A DNA stretch of 64,000 nucleotides, taken from assembly GCA_020310875.1 (NCBI GenBank), contig CM035407.1:198128997-198192996 (forward strand), in the 5' to 3' direction. The notes beneath the pieces were generated by a model. It did not search any database. It saw nothing but the letters and a program-made list of their open reading frames with translations, and had not been told where the DNA came from. Positions within the stretch are counted from its first letter, which is position 1; each line of letters opens with the position of its first letter. Of this stretch, positions 10,151 to 19,789 are shown piece after piece. Both the position numbers and the translations under genes were made by a program. Origin of the DNA: Ceratopteris richardii. Taxonomy: Eukaryota; Streptophyta; Polypodiopsida; Polypodiales; Pteridaceae.

Positions 10151-10432
10151 ATAGCAGGAATAAAGAAGAATGATATAATCACAATTAGTGATTGAGAGGG
10201 AGCTATTGGAACAAAGAAATCCCAAATTGATGATGATGAAGAGTTTGAAGCAAGTCAAGAATCAAAATGAAGCCAAATAATTCATTGAAGAAAGTGAAGA
10301 AATCTGACTAATAAATTTTGTATACATATGTACATTACAGATGAAAATTCTTTTAATATGAGCATAGATGATCATTAGAATGATAAAGAGTAATGTAAGA
10401 GATGCATGATGAGTCTAGAATCATATGTATAT
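10151..10432. other. Spacer between two CACTA ends; retroelement-end-like trace
   Basis: No gene is seen. At about 10190-10204 it reads GAGAGGGAGCTATTGGAAC, very like the tract-and-LTR junction of C2 near 43852-43868, so it may hold the decayed 3' end of a copia element. It is conserved in copy B at 16499-16782. Confidence 0.4.
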
Positions 10433-10720
10433 CACTACAACATATCGAGCGTATACCAAGGCTCTTATCGAGGAAAATGAACGGGCATAAGTTTCCCTTG
10501 ATGTCAGTGTCGCAGTCAGTATACACGTCGAAAACATAACGCCGGTATAATCATTGGTATAGGCATCGGTATAAACGTCGGTATAAATGTCTGTATAAGC
10601 ATTGGTAATACCGATGGTTATACCGATCATCATCCTGACACTCATACTGGGTGTACCGACGTGCATACCGACGACTGTGTTGGGTGTACCGATGCCCATA
10701 CCAACGACCATATCTCCACA
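10433..10720 (+). repeat. CACTA subterminal repeats, copy A
   Basis: About fifteen near-copies of TACCGACG or its reverse CGTCGGTA, often extended to CGGTATAA, crowd this end in mixed orientation. This is the known layout of transposase-binding sites at CACTA ends. Confidence 0.7.
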
Positions 10721-10877
10721 AATTTTTTTGGGCAGAGTGTGTTGTCTTCTGCTACAGCATGATGTTGTTTAGCAAAAGATAATACACTTTGCCCAACTCT
10801 AAACCGAGTACATGTGTTATATACTCTAATAGCAACCAAAACATGATTTTATATGAGCAAAAATGAACCATGAATCA

Positions 10878-11074
10878 TGTATAAGTGTGTCCGCTGCATC
10901 TCTTTGTTGAAGATATCGATCAGGAGTATGTTCTTGCTCATCCTGAATCGATTCCCACTCTTCAACATCTAACCATAGAGGCTTCGGTAAGCCTGCTTTG
11001 AAAGCATCATGAGCTTTAGACCATCGATGAGACATCACCTCGCATGCCGTATGCTGAATCCAATCCGAACTCAC
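10878..11074 (-). pseudogene. Possible CACTA transposase remnant
   Basis: A minus-strand frame reads SKAHDAFKAGLPKPLWLD followed by VEEWESIQDEQEH. The pattern of a Pro-rich stretch, a Trp a few residues on, then a helix is loosely like the C-terminal part of plant En/Spm transposases, and it sits inside the CACTA-like element. I see no further domain and no catalytic residues. Copy B has unrelated sequence at this point. It may equally be a chance frame. Confidence 0.25.
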
Positions 11075-11330
11075 AATAGGACATCCAGGTGCTAGCCAGT
11101 ACCCTTCATATATCGATTATGTGAAATAATTTTTGGAATCCTTATCCTGTTCGCTCCATTTTAACATTAGAGAATGTCCAAACTCTATGGAGCAAAGTTG
11201 TCAAATGTGTTGACGTATGGACTTTCTAGCTGCATCCATGACTGGAGCTCCATTACGTATGTGATATATCTTGGAGTCCTCATGGTCATGCATGTGGAGA
11301 TCCCATCTTATCCAATGTGGAGATGTTAAA

Positions 11331-14155
11331 ATGCATGTGTGTATGCATATGCATGTGTGTATGCTCATGCATGTGTGTATGCATATGCATGTGTGTATGC
11401 ATATGCATGTGTGAGTGTGTATGCATATGCATGTGTGTATGCATATGCATGTGTGTATGCATATGCATGTGTGTATGCATATGCATGTGTGTATGCATAT
11501 GCATGTGTGTATGCATATGCATGTGTGTATGCATATGCATGTGTGTATGCATACGCACATGCATATGCATGTCTCTATGCATATGCATGTTTGTATGCAT
11601 ATGCATGTCTCTATGCATATGCATGTATTATGCATATGTACGTGTGTATGCATATGCATGTGTGTATGCATATGCATGTGTGTATGCATATGCATGTGTC
11701 TGTATATGTGAGTGTGTGTATATATGTGAGTGTGTATGTATATGTGAGTGTGTTTATACATATGTGAGTGTGTATGTATATGTATATGTTTCTCTCTCTC
11801 TCTCATGTGTATGCATATGCATGTGTGTATGCATATGCATGTGTGTATGCATACACACATGCATATGCATGTGTCTATGCATATGCATGTTTGTATGCAT
11901 ATGCATGTGTGTATGCATATGCATGTTTGTATGCATATGCATGTGTGTATGCATATCCATGTGTGTATGCATATGCATGTGTGTATGCATATGCATGTTT
12001 GTATACATATGCATGTGTGTATGCATATGCATATGTGTATGCTTATGTGCATGTTTGTATGCATATGCATGTTTATGCATATGCATGTGTATGCATATGC
12101 ATGTGTATGCATATGCATGTGTATGCATATGCATGTGTATGCATACGCATGTGTGGATGCATATGCATATATGAATATGCATTTGTACATATGTGAGTGT
12201 GTATGTATATGTGAGTGTGTTTATACATATGTGAGTGTGTATGTATATGTATATGTTTCTCTCTCTCTCTCATGTGTATGCATATGCATGTGTGTATGCA
12301 TATGCATGTGCGTATGCATACACACATGCATATGCATGTGTCTATGCATATGCATGTGTGTATGCATATGCATGTGTGTATGCATATGCATGTGTGTGTA
12401 TATGTGAGTGTGTGTGTGTATATGTGAGTGTGTATGTATATGTGAGTCTGTTTATACATACGTGAGTGTGTATGTATATGTATATGTTTCTCTATCTCTC
12501 TCTCATGTGTATGCATATGCATGTGTGTATGCATATGCATGTGTGTATGCATATGCATGTGTGTATGCATATGCATGTGTCTATGCATATGCATGTTTGT
12601 ATGCATATGCATGTTTGTATGCATGTGCATGTGTGTATGCATATACATGTATGTATGCATATGCATGTATGTATGCATATGCATGTGTGTATGCATATGC
12701 ATGTGTATGCATATGCATGTGTGTATGCATATGCATGTGTGTATGCATATGCATGTGTGTATGCATATGCATGTGTGTATGCATATGCATGTGTGTATGC
12801 ATATGCATGTGTGTATGCATACACATATGCATATGCATGTGTGTATGCATATGCATGTGTGTATCCATATGCATGTGTATGCATATGCATGTGTGTATGC
12901 ATATGCATGTGTGTATGCATATGCATGTGTGTATGCGTATGCATGTGTGTATGCGTATGCATGTGTGTATGCGTATGCATGTGTGTATGCGTATGCATGT
13001 GTCTATGCATATGCATGTTTGTATGCATATGCATGTGTGTATGCATATGCATGTGTGTATGCATATGCATGTATGTATGCATACACACATGTATATGCAT
13101 ACACACATGTATATGCATACACACATGTATATGCATACACACATGTATATGCATAGACGCATGCATATGCATACACACATGCATATGCATACACACATGC
13201 ATATGCATATACACATGCATATGCATACACACATGCATATGCATACACACATGCATATGCATACACATGCATATGCATACACACATGCATATGCATACAT
13301 ACATGCATATGCATGTGTGTATGCATATGCATGTGTGTATGCATATGCATGTGTGTATGCATATGCATGTGTGTATGAATACACACATGCATAAGCATGT
13401 GTCTATGCATATGCATGTTTGTATGCATATGCATGTTTGGATGCATATGCATCTGTGTATGCATATGCATCTGTGTATGCATATGCATCTGTGTATGCAT
13501 ATGCATCTGTGTATGCATATGCATCTGTGTATGCATATGCATCTGTGTATGCATATGCATCTGTGTATGCATATGCATCTGTGTATGCATATGCATCTGT
13601 GTATGCATATGCATCTGTGTATGCATATGCATCTGTGTATGCATATGCATCTGTGTATGCATATGCATCTGTGTATGCATATGCATGTGTGTATGCATAT
13701 GCTTGTGTATGCATATGCATGTGTGTATGCATATGCATGTGTGTATGCATATGCATGTGTATGCATATGCATGTGTGTATGCATACACACATGCATATGC
13801 ATGCGTCTATGCATATGCATGTGTCTATGCATATGCATGTTTGTATGCATATGCATGTGTGTATGCATATGGATGTGTGTATGCATATGCATGTGTGTAT
13901 GCATATGTGTGTGTATGCATATGCATGTGTGTATGCATATGCATGTGTGTATGCATATGCATGTGTGTATGCATATGCATGTGTGTATGCATATGCATGT
14001 GTGTATGCATACACACATGCATATGCATGTGTCTATGCATATGCATGTTTGTATGGATATGCATGTGTGTATGCATATACATGTGTGCATGCCTATGCAT
14101 GTGTGTATGCATATGCATGTGTGTATGCATGTGTGTATGCATATGCATGTGTGTA
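11331..14155 (+). repeat. 18-bp satellite TGCATATGCATGTGTGTA, copy A (about 2.8 kb)
   Basis: Well over a hundred near-identical 18-base units, with a TGCATATGCA palindrome core. Local variants form blocks: a CATCTGTGTA variant repeated at about 13440-13680, GTATGCGTATGC units near 12935-13000, and spacer inserts of tatgtgagtgtg with CT runs near 11700-11815, 12190-12275 and 12400-12505. A block at about 13075-13310 runs in the opposite orientation (TGCATACACACATG). The unit length is a multiple of three and lacks stops, which creates long spurious frames in nearly every phase; none is a gene. Confidence 0.95.
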
Positions 14156-14217
14156 TTGTAGTGTTATATGCTTATAGTAATGCTGCCCTAGGGAACCCAT
14201 ATATGCGTGTTGTAACT

Positions 14218-14883
14218 TGTGGAGAATGAGTTCTCCTATGCACAACGGAAATGTGTAGTGAACCACCCTTGTATGTCCAGCACTTGGACAAACAGCTGCA
14301 GCTTAGATAGCTTGCTACTCTCATTACAAAACTCAAATGGACTTGCACCTTTAGTCCTTAAATATATATCCTTTGAGAAAAATATTTGGTATAGACAAAG
14401 TAGACACAAATAACTTTCCAACAAGCTAAAGAGCAAGTAATTTGAACGATTTGTGGTAAGGAAACTCAATTAACCAAAATAGACCACCTATGCACATAAC
14501 TATACTGAAAAATTAGATTTCACTCTCTGACAGTTATCTCACAAAATATAAATCGTTTGAAATATTTGAGAAAACAAAATTAAATGCAAAGAAATTTCCA
14601 ACAAGACAAAAATCAAGCAATTGGATATGTTTTGGTTGGGAAACTTAACCAACCTAAATAGACTACTTGTCTACATAGGTATGCTGAGAAACTGGACTTC
14701 ACTCTTTGACTTATATCTCAGAGAGGACATAAGCTTTGAAGGAGATATTTGAGACGGACAAATTGCACAAAATAAGCTTTCCAATGAGTGTTTGAATGCA
14801 AGAAATGGTTACATATACAGTGCGATATGAGCTTCAGAACAGAGCTATGTACAAACTGATGTGCAGCTAGAAGGAGTCTATGG
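14218..14883 (-). repeat. Partial C1-type copia LTR carried by duplication copy A
   Basis: It starts TGTGGAGAATGAG with the same 55-base left flank as the C1 left LTR at 18826, and stops at the duplication junction. It is therefore a duplicated LTR piece, not a separate insertion. Confidence 0.85.
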
Positions 14884-14953
14884 GAAGACAATCTACCATC
14901 ATCTACAGCAATATGAACATCTTCAAGAGGTTTTTTATATGTTCTGATTTCAT
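14884..14953 (-). pseudogene. Truncated second copy of the Pol IV/V-like exon
   Basis: The minus strand repeats the first part of the exon in copy A (DEIRTYKKPLEDVHIAVDDG), then is cut by the duplication junction at 14884. It cannot encode the SKGS motif. It is a by-product of the duplication. Confidence 0.6.
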
Positions 14954-15220
14954 CTGTTAAGTACATGTCTTACAAGCCAACATTGAACCCTGTTTGGAAA
15001 AGCCATTCATGCAGAATATTTGGAAGGCATATTAGGAACTGAAGAGCAGTTTCAGTCCCTTTTTTATAGCAAAGACTTGGGACAATTCCCGTATGGCAAT
15101 CTGTTAACCATTTATTGCCAACTAGACACTACATTATCTCGCTGTCATGCACAACTACACTTCCTAAATATGTGTACTCTACATGAGGGGGAAAGGTCAT
15201 ATTTAAGACCTGTATCCCTA

Positions 15221-16104
15221 TGTGAATGCATGTGTATGTGTGTGAACGCATCATTATGTGTGTATGTGTGTATGCATCTATATGTGTGTATGCATGTGTA
15301 TGTGTGTGAATGTATCATTATGTGTGTATGTGTCTATGTGTGTGTGTATATGTGTGTGTATGTGTGTGCACGTTTATGTGTATGTGTGTGTGTCTATGAG
15401 TGTGTATCTGTTTATGTGTGTGTATGTGTGTATGTGTCTATGTGTGTGTTTGTGTCTATGTGTATGCATGTATGTATGCATATGTGTGTGTATGCTTTAT
15501 GTATGCATATGTGTGTGTATGCATTATGTATGTGTATGTATGCATGTGCATTATGTATGCATATGCATTATGTATGTGTATTTATGCATGTGCATTATAT
15601 ATGCATATGTGTGTATGCATGTAAGTATGTATGTATGTATGCATATGCATATGCATTATGTATGCATATGTATGCATGTATGTGTATGTGTGTGCATGTC
15701 TCTCTATGTGTGTGTGTATCATATATGTGTGTGTATGTGTGTATGTGTCTGTGTATGTGTCTGTGTATGTGTCTGTGTATGTGTGTGTGTATGTGTGTGT
15801 GTATGTGTGTGTATGTTTGTATGTGTGTGTATGTGTATGTGTATATGTGTACGCATGTCTATGCATTATGTATGTGTATGTCTGCATGTGCATTATGTAT
15901 GCATATGTGTGTGTATGCATATATGTGTGTGCATGTATATGTGTGTGTGTATGTATGTATATGTGTGTGTATGCAACATTATGTGTGTATGTGTGTGTGT
16001 ATTTGTGTGTGTATGTGTGTGTGTGTATATGTGTATGTGTGTGTGTGTCTATGTGTGTATATGTGTGTGTATGCATATGTATGTGTGTGAAAGTGTGCAC
16101 ATAC
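15221..16104 (+). repeat. TG-rich irregular simple repeat, copy B
   Basis: The duplicate of 8853-9744, with the same order of variant units and small length differences. No gene. Confidence 0.9.
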
Positions 16105-16108
16105 CTGG

Positions 16109-16147
16109 TCTCTCTCGCTCTCTCTCTCTCTCTCTCTCCCTCTCTCG
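16109..16147 (+). repeat. (CT)n microsatellite, copy B
   Basis: A CT run between the TG array and the CACTA end, matching 9759-9799. Confidence 0.9.
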
Positions 16148-16167
16148 TTTTCTTGCTCTCGTCCACA

Positions 16168-16498
16168 TCTCGGCACAAATGTGCCGGGAGAAATTGAAAT
16201 TTTTTTTCAACATTCTAGAGAGTCGCTTATGCGATGCTCTGGAAAGGATGACGCATATGTGACGCTATCCAGTTTTCCCACGTTGCACATACCGTCGCTA
16301 GCTAGCGAAGCTATTTGCGACGCAAGCATTTAGCATCGCATAAGCGACGCAAGCATCACTTACGCGACATATCCTCCTTAAAAATTAAAAAATTTGAAAA
16401 CACCACCGTCGCTTATGCGATGCTAGCGTCACATAAGCGACGGTGCTCATTTTTTTTCCAATTTGGGGGCATCGCTATGCCCCCTATTTCTTGTAGTG
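16168..16498 (+). mobile_element. CACTA transposon, 3' terminal fragment, copy B
   Basis: The duplicate of 9821-10150, ending TTTCTTGTAGTG and carrying the same CGCTTATGCGAC subterminal repeats and the same hairpin at 16168-16191. Point differences from copy A are scattered and include loss of CpG sites, which fits methylation-driven decay. Confidence 0.75.
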
Positions 16499-17270
16499 AC
16501 AGCAGGAATAAAGAAGAATGATATATAATCACAATTAGTGATTGAGGGGGAGCTATTGGAACAAAGAAATCCCAAATTGATGATGATGAAGAATTTGAAG
16601 CAAGTCAAGAATCAAAATGAAGCCAAATAATTCATTGAAGAAAGTGAAGAAATCTCAGTAATAAATTTTGTATACATATGTACATTACAGATGAAAATTC
16701 TTTTAATATGAGTATAGATGATCATTAGAATGATAAAGAGTAATGTAAGAGATGCATGATGAGTCTAGAATAATATAAATATCACTACAACATATCGAGC
16801 GTATACCAAGGCTCTTATCGAGGAAAATGAACGGGCATAAGTTTCCCGTGATGTCGGTGTCGCAGTCGGTATACACGCCGAAAACATAACGCCGGTATAA
16901 TCGTTGGTATAGGCGTCGGTATAAACGTCGGTATAAATGTCGGTATAAGCGTTGGTAATACCGACGGTTATACCCACCATCATACCGACACTCATACTGG
17001 GTGTACCGACGTGCATACCGACGACTGTGTTGGGTGTACCGATGCCCATACCAACGACCATATCTCCACAAATGTTTTTGGGTAGAGTGTGTTGTCTTTT
17101 GCTACATCATGATGTTGTTTAGCAAAAGATAATACACTCTGCCCAACTCTAAACCGAGTACATGTGTTATATACTCTAATAGCAACCAAAACATGATTTT
17201 ATATGAGCAAAAATGAACCATGAATCATGTATAAAAAGTTTTATATTCCATAAATGAAGGATGTACAAGA

Positions 17271-17495
17271 GTGTGACAAAGCACTTCCATATGGGAACCA
17301 AATATAAAATGTGACAAAGCACTTCCATATAGGAATCGAATACAAAATAATGGTACATCATTGCCACATAGGAGTGTAATACAAAATTGTGGCAATGTGA
17401 CAAAGCACTTCCATATAGGAATCGAATACAAAATTATGGTACATCATTGCTACATAGGAGTGTAATACAAAATTGTGGCAAATCACTACCATACA
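17271..17495 (+). repeat. 86-bp tandem repeat
   Basis: The unit begins GTGACAAAGCACTTCCATAT and starts at 17311 and 17397 (period 86), with partial units at about 17271 and after 17440. Only copy B has it. Confidence 0.8.
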
Positions 17496-17522
17496 CGCAA
17501 AGGGATCAAAACATATACATAC

Positions 17523-18763
17523 ATATATATGCATAGACACATGCATGTGTGTATGCATATGCATGTGTGTATGCATATGCATGTGTGTATGCATATGCAT
17601 GTGTGTATGCATATGCATGTGTGTATGCATATGCATGTGTGTATGCATAAGAATGTGTCTATGCATATGCATGTGTGTATGCATATGCATGTATGTATGC
17701 ATATGCATGTGTGTATGCATATGCATGTGTGTATGCTTATGCATGTGTATGCATATGCATGTGTGTATGCATAAGAATGTGTCTATGCATATGCATGTGT
17801 GTATGCATATGCATGTGTGTATGCATATGCATGTGTGTATGCATATGCATGTGTGTATGCATATGCATGTGTGTATGCATATGCATGTGTGTATGCATAT
17901 GCATGTGTGTATGCATATGCATGTGTCTATGCATATGCATGTGTCTATGCATATGCATGTGTCTATGCATATGCATGTGTCTATGCATATGCATGTGTCT
18001 ATGCATATGCATGTTTGGATGCATATGCATGTTTGGATGCATATGCATCTGTGTATGCATATGCATGTGTGTTTGCATATGGATGTGTGTATGCATATGC
18101 ATGTGTGTATGCATATGCATGTGTGTGCATATGCATGTGTGTATGCATATGCATGTGTGTATGCATATGCATGTGTGTATGCATATGCATGTGTGCATGT
18201 GTGTATGCATATGCATGTGTGTATGCATACACACATGCATATGCATGTGTCTATGCATATGCATGTTTGTATGCATATGCATGTGTGTATGCATATGCAT
18301 GTGTGTATGCATATGCATGTGTATGCATATGCATGTGTGTATGCATATGTGTGTGTATGCATATGTGTGTGTATGCATTTGCATGTGTGTATGCATATGC
18401 ATGTGTGTATGCATATGAATGTGTGTATGCATATGCATGTGTGTATGCATACACACATGCATATGCATGTGTCTATGCATATGCATGTTTGTATGGATAT
18501 GCATGTGTGTATGCATATGCATGTGTGTATGCATATGCATGTGTGTATGCATATGCATGTGTGTATGCCTACGCATGTGTGTATGCCTATGCATGTGTGT
18601 ATGCCTATGCATGTGTGTATGCATATGCATGTGTGTATGCATATGCATGTGTGTATGCATATGCATGTGTGTATGCATGTGTGTATGCATGTGTGTATGC
18701 ATGTGTGTATGCATGTGTGTATGCATGTGTGTATGCATGTGTGTATGCATATGCATGTGTGTA
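17523..18763 (+). repeat. 18-bp satellite TGCATATGCATGTGTGTA, copy B (about 1.24 kb)
   Basis: Same unit as copy A but less than half as long, with its own variant blocks: CATGTGTCTA units at about 17925-18005 and short TATGCATGTGTG units at about 18665-18745. There is no opposite-orientation block as long as the one in copy A. Confidence 0.95.
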
Positions 18764-18825
18764 TTGTAGTGTTATATGCTTATAGTAATGCTGCCCTAGG
18801 GAATCCATATGTGCGTGTTGTAACT

Positions 18826-19770
18826 TGTGGAGAATGAGTTCTCCTATGCACAACGGAAATGAGTAGTGAACCACTCTTGTATGTCGAGCACTTGGACAAA
18901 GAGCTGCACCTTAGATAGCTTGCTACTCATTACAAAACTCAAATGGACTTGCACCTTTAGTCCTTGAATATATATCCTTTGAGATAAATATTTGGTATAG
19001 ACAAAGTAGACACATATAACTTTCCAACAAGCTAAAGATTAAGTAATTTGAACGATTTGTGGTAAGGAAACTCAATTAACCAAAATAGACCACCTATGCA
19101 CATAACTATACTGAAAAATTAGATTTCACTCTGTGACAGTTATCTCACAAAATATAAATCGTTTGAAATTTCCAACAAGATAAAAATCAAGCAATTTGGA
19201 TACGTTTTGGTTGGTAAACTTAACCGACCTAAATATAGACTACTTGTTTACACAAGTATGCTGAGAAACTGGACTTCACTCTTTGACTTATATCTCACAG
19301 AAGACATAGGCTTTGAAGGAGATATTTGAGACGGACAAATTGCACAAAATAAGCTTTACAATGAGTGTTTAAATGCAAGAAATGGTTACATATACAGTGA
19401 GATATGAGCTTCAGAACAGAGCTATGTACAAACTGATGTGCAGCTAGAAGGAGTCTATGGGAAGACAAAATGGTTGGATCCAACTATTGAGAGATCTTTC
19501 CTCTTTCTCTCCTTGTTTAGAACATGCTCCCACTCGACTTTTATAACCAATGAGCATGTGAAGAAGTTTGTGCCTCCTTCTTAACTCACCACTTTTCCCA
19601 CTACACGCCACTGACTACAAGGGAGATAATGTATCTTTTACTCATCATGAATTTTTACTAGACTTTTTCTTTTCATTTTTCTTTTTAATTCTTTTCCTTT
19701 ATCTTTATATTTGGTAAATTTATCAAAGCATAGCTCATATGAAAATGATCTTGTACATTTATCTTCAACA
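18826..19770 (-). repeat. C1 3' LTR
   Basis: Ends are TGTGGAG and CTTCAACA on the plus strand; 945 bases. A TATAAAAG box reads on the minus strand at 19545-19538. It matches 23749-24878 throughout with indels. Confidence 0.85.
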
Positions 19771-19789
19771 CTCCCCCTGAAGCTCATTT

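Larger units (their letters stand above)
10433..14163 (+). mobile_element. CACTA-like element with satellite right half, copy A
   Basis: The left end is CACTACAACATAT at 10433 and the right end is ATTGTAGTG at 14163, giving an inverted terminal match CACTACAA/TTGTAGTG. The left subterminal region (10433-10720) is packed with TACCGACG and CGTCGGTATA units in both orientations. The middle (about 10880-11110) may hold a decayed transposase piece. From 11331 to the right end it is an 18-bp satellite that reaches within about 8 bases of the terminus. The 3-base flanks (TAT left, TTA right) do not match, so no clean target repeat is visible. Both ends recur together in copy B at 16783 and 18771. 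Non-autonomous, as no intact transposase is present. Confidence 0.6.
8555..14883 (+). repeat. Tandem segmental duplication, copy A
   Basis: The segment from the Pol IV/V-like exon to part of a copia LTR is repeated directly as copy B (14884-19460). The same 8 bases, GAAGACAA, occur at 8555-8562, 14884-14891 and 19461-19468. At the central junction the left side matches the copia LTR and the right side matches the exon. Order of parts is identical in both copies: exon piece, TG array, CT run, CACTA end, spacer, CACTA-like element with satellite, 55-base flank, LTR start. Single-copy spacer (10151-10432 against 16499-16782) differs at about 8 of 283 positions by eye. Copy A is longer mainly because its satellite is longer. 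Confidence 0.85.
16783..18771 (+). mobile_element. CACTA-like element with satellite right half, copy B
   Basis: Left end CACTACAACATAT at 16783, right end ATTGTAGTG at 18771, and subterminal TACCGACG/CGTCGGTA repeats at 16783-17070. It is 1,989 bases against 3,731 in copy A because the satellite is shorter and the middle differs: after about 17233 it has 86-base tandem units instead of the transposase-like stretch. The outer flanks are the same as in copy A, so both derive from one insertion. Confidence 0.6.
14884..19460 (+). repeat. Tandem segmental duplication, copy B
   Basis: This is the second direct copy of 8555-14883. It starts in the middle of the Pol IV/V-like exon at GAAGACAA and runs into the left LTR of C1 without a break. 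C1 in copy B is complete at this end, while copy A holds only the outer part of that LTR, so copia C1 was already in place when the duplication occurred. About 33 extra bases lie near 14990-15030 compared with copy A. The exon part kept here is only 14884-14953. Confidence 0.85.

Noticed and set aside
11331-14155. CRISPR-like array
   Set aside because: Units are contiguous 18-mers with no unique spacers, the context is a plant genome, and no cas genes are present.
12466-14229. Very long open frames (up to 587 codons) on both strands across the satellite and TG arrays
   Set aside because: The 18-base unit is a multiple of three and lacks stops in most phases, so all frames stay open. The translations are two- to four-letter repeats (Met, His, Cys, Val, Ile, Thr) with no domain.
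18821-18825. Treating the LTR piece at 14218 as a separate solo-LTR insertion
   Set aside because: Its left flank is the same as that of C1 at 18770-18825, and its right end coincides with the duplication junction, so it is a duplicated part of C1.
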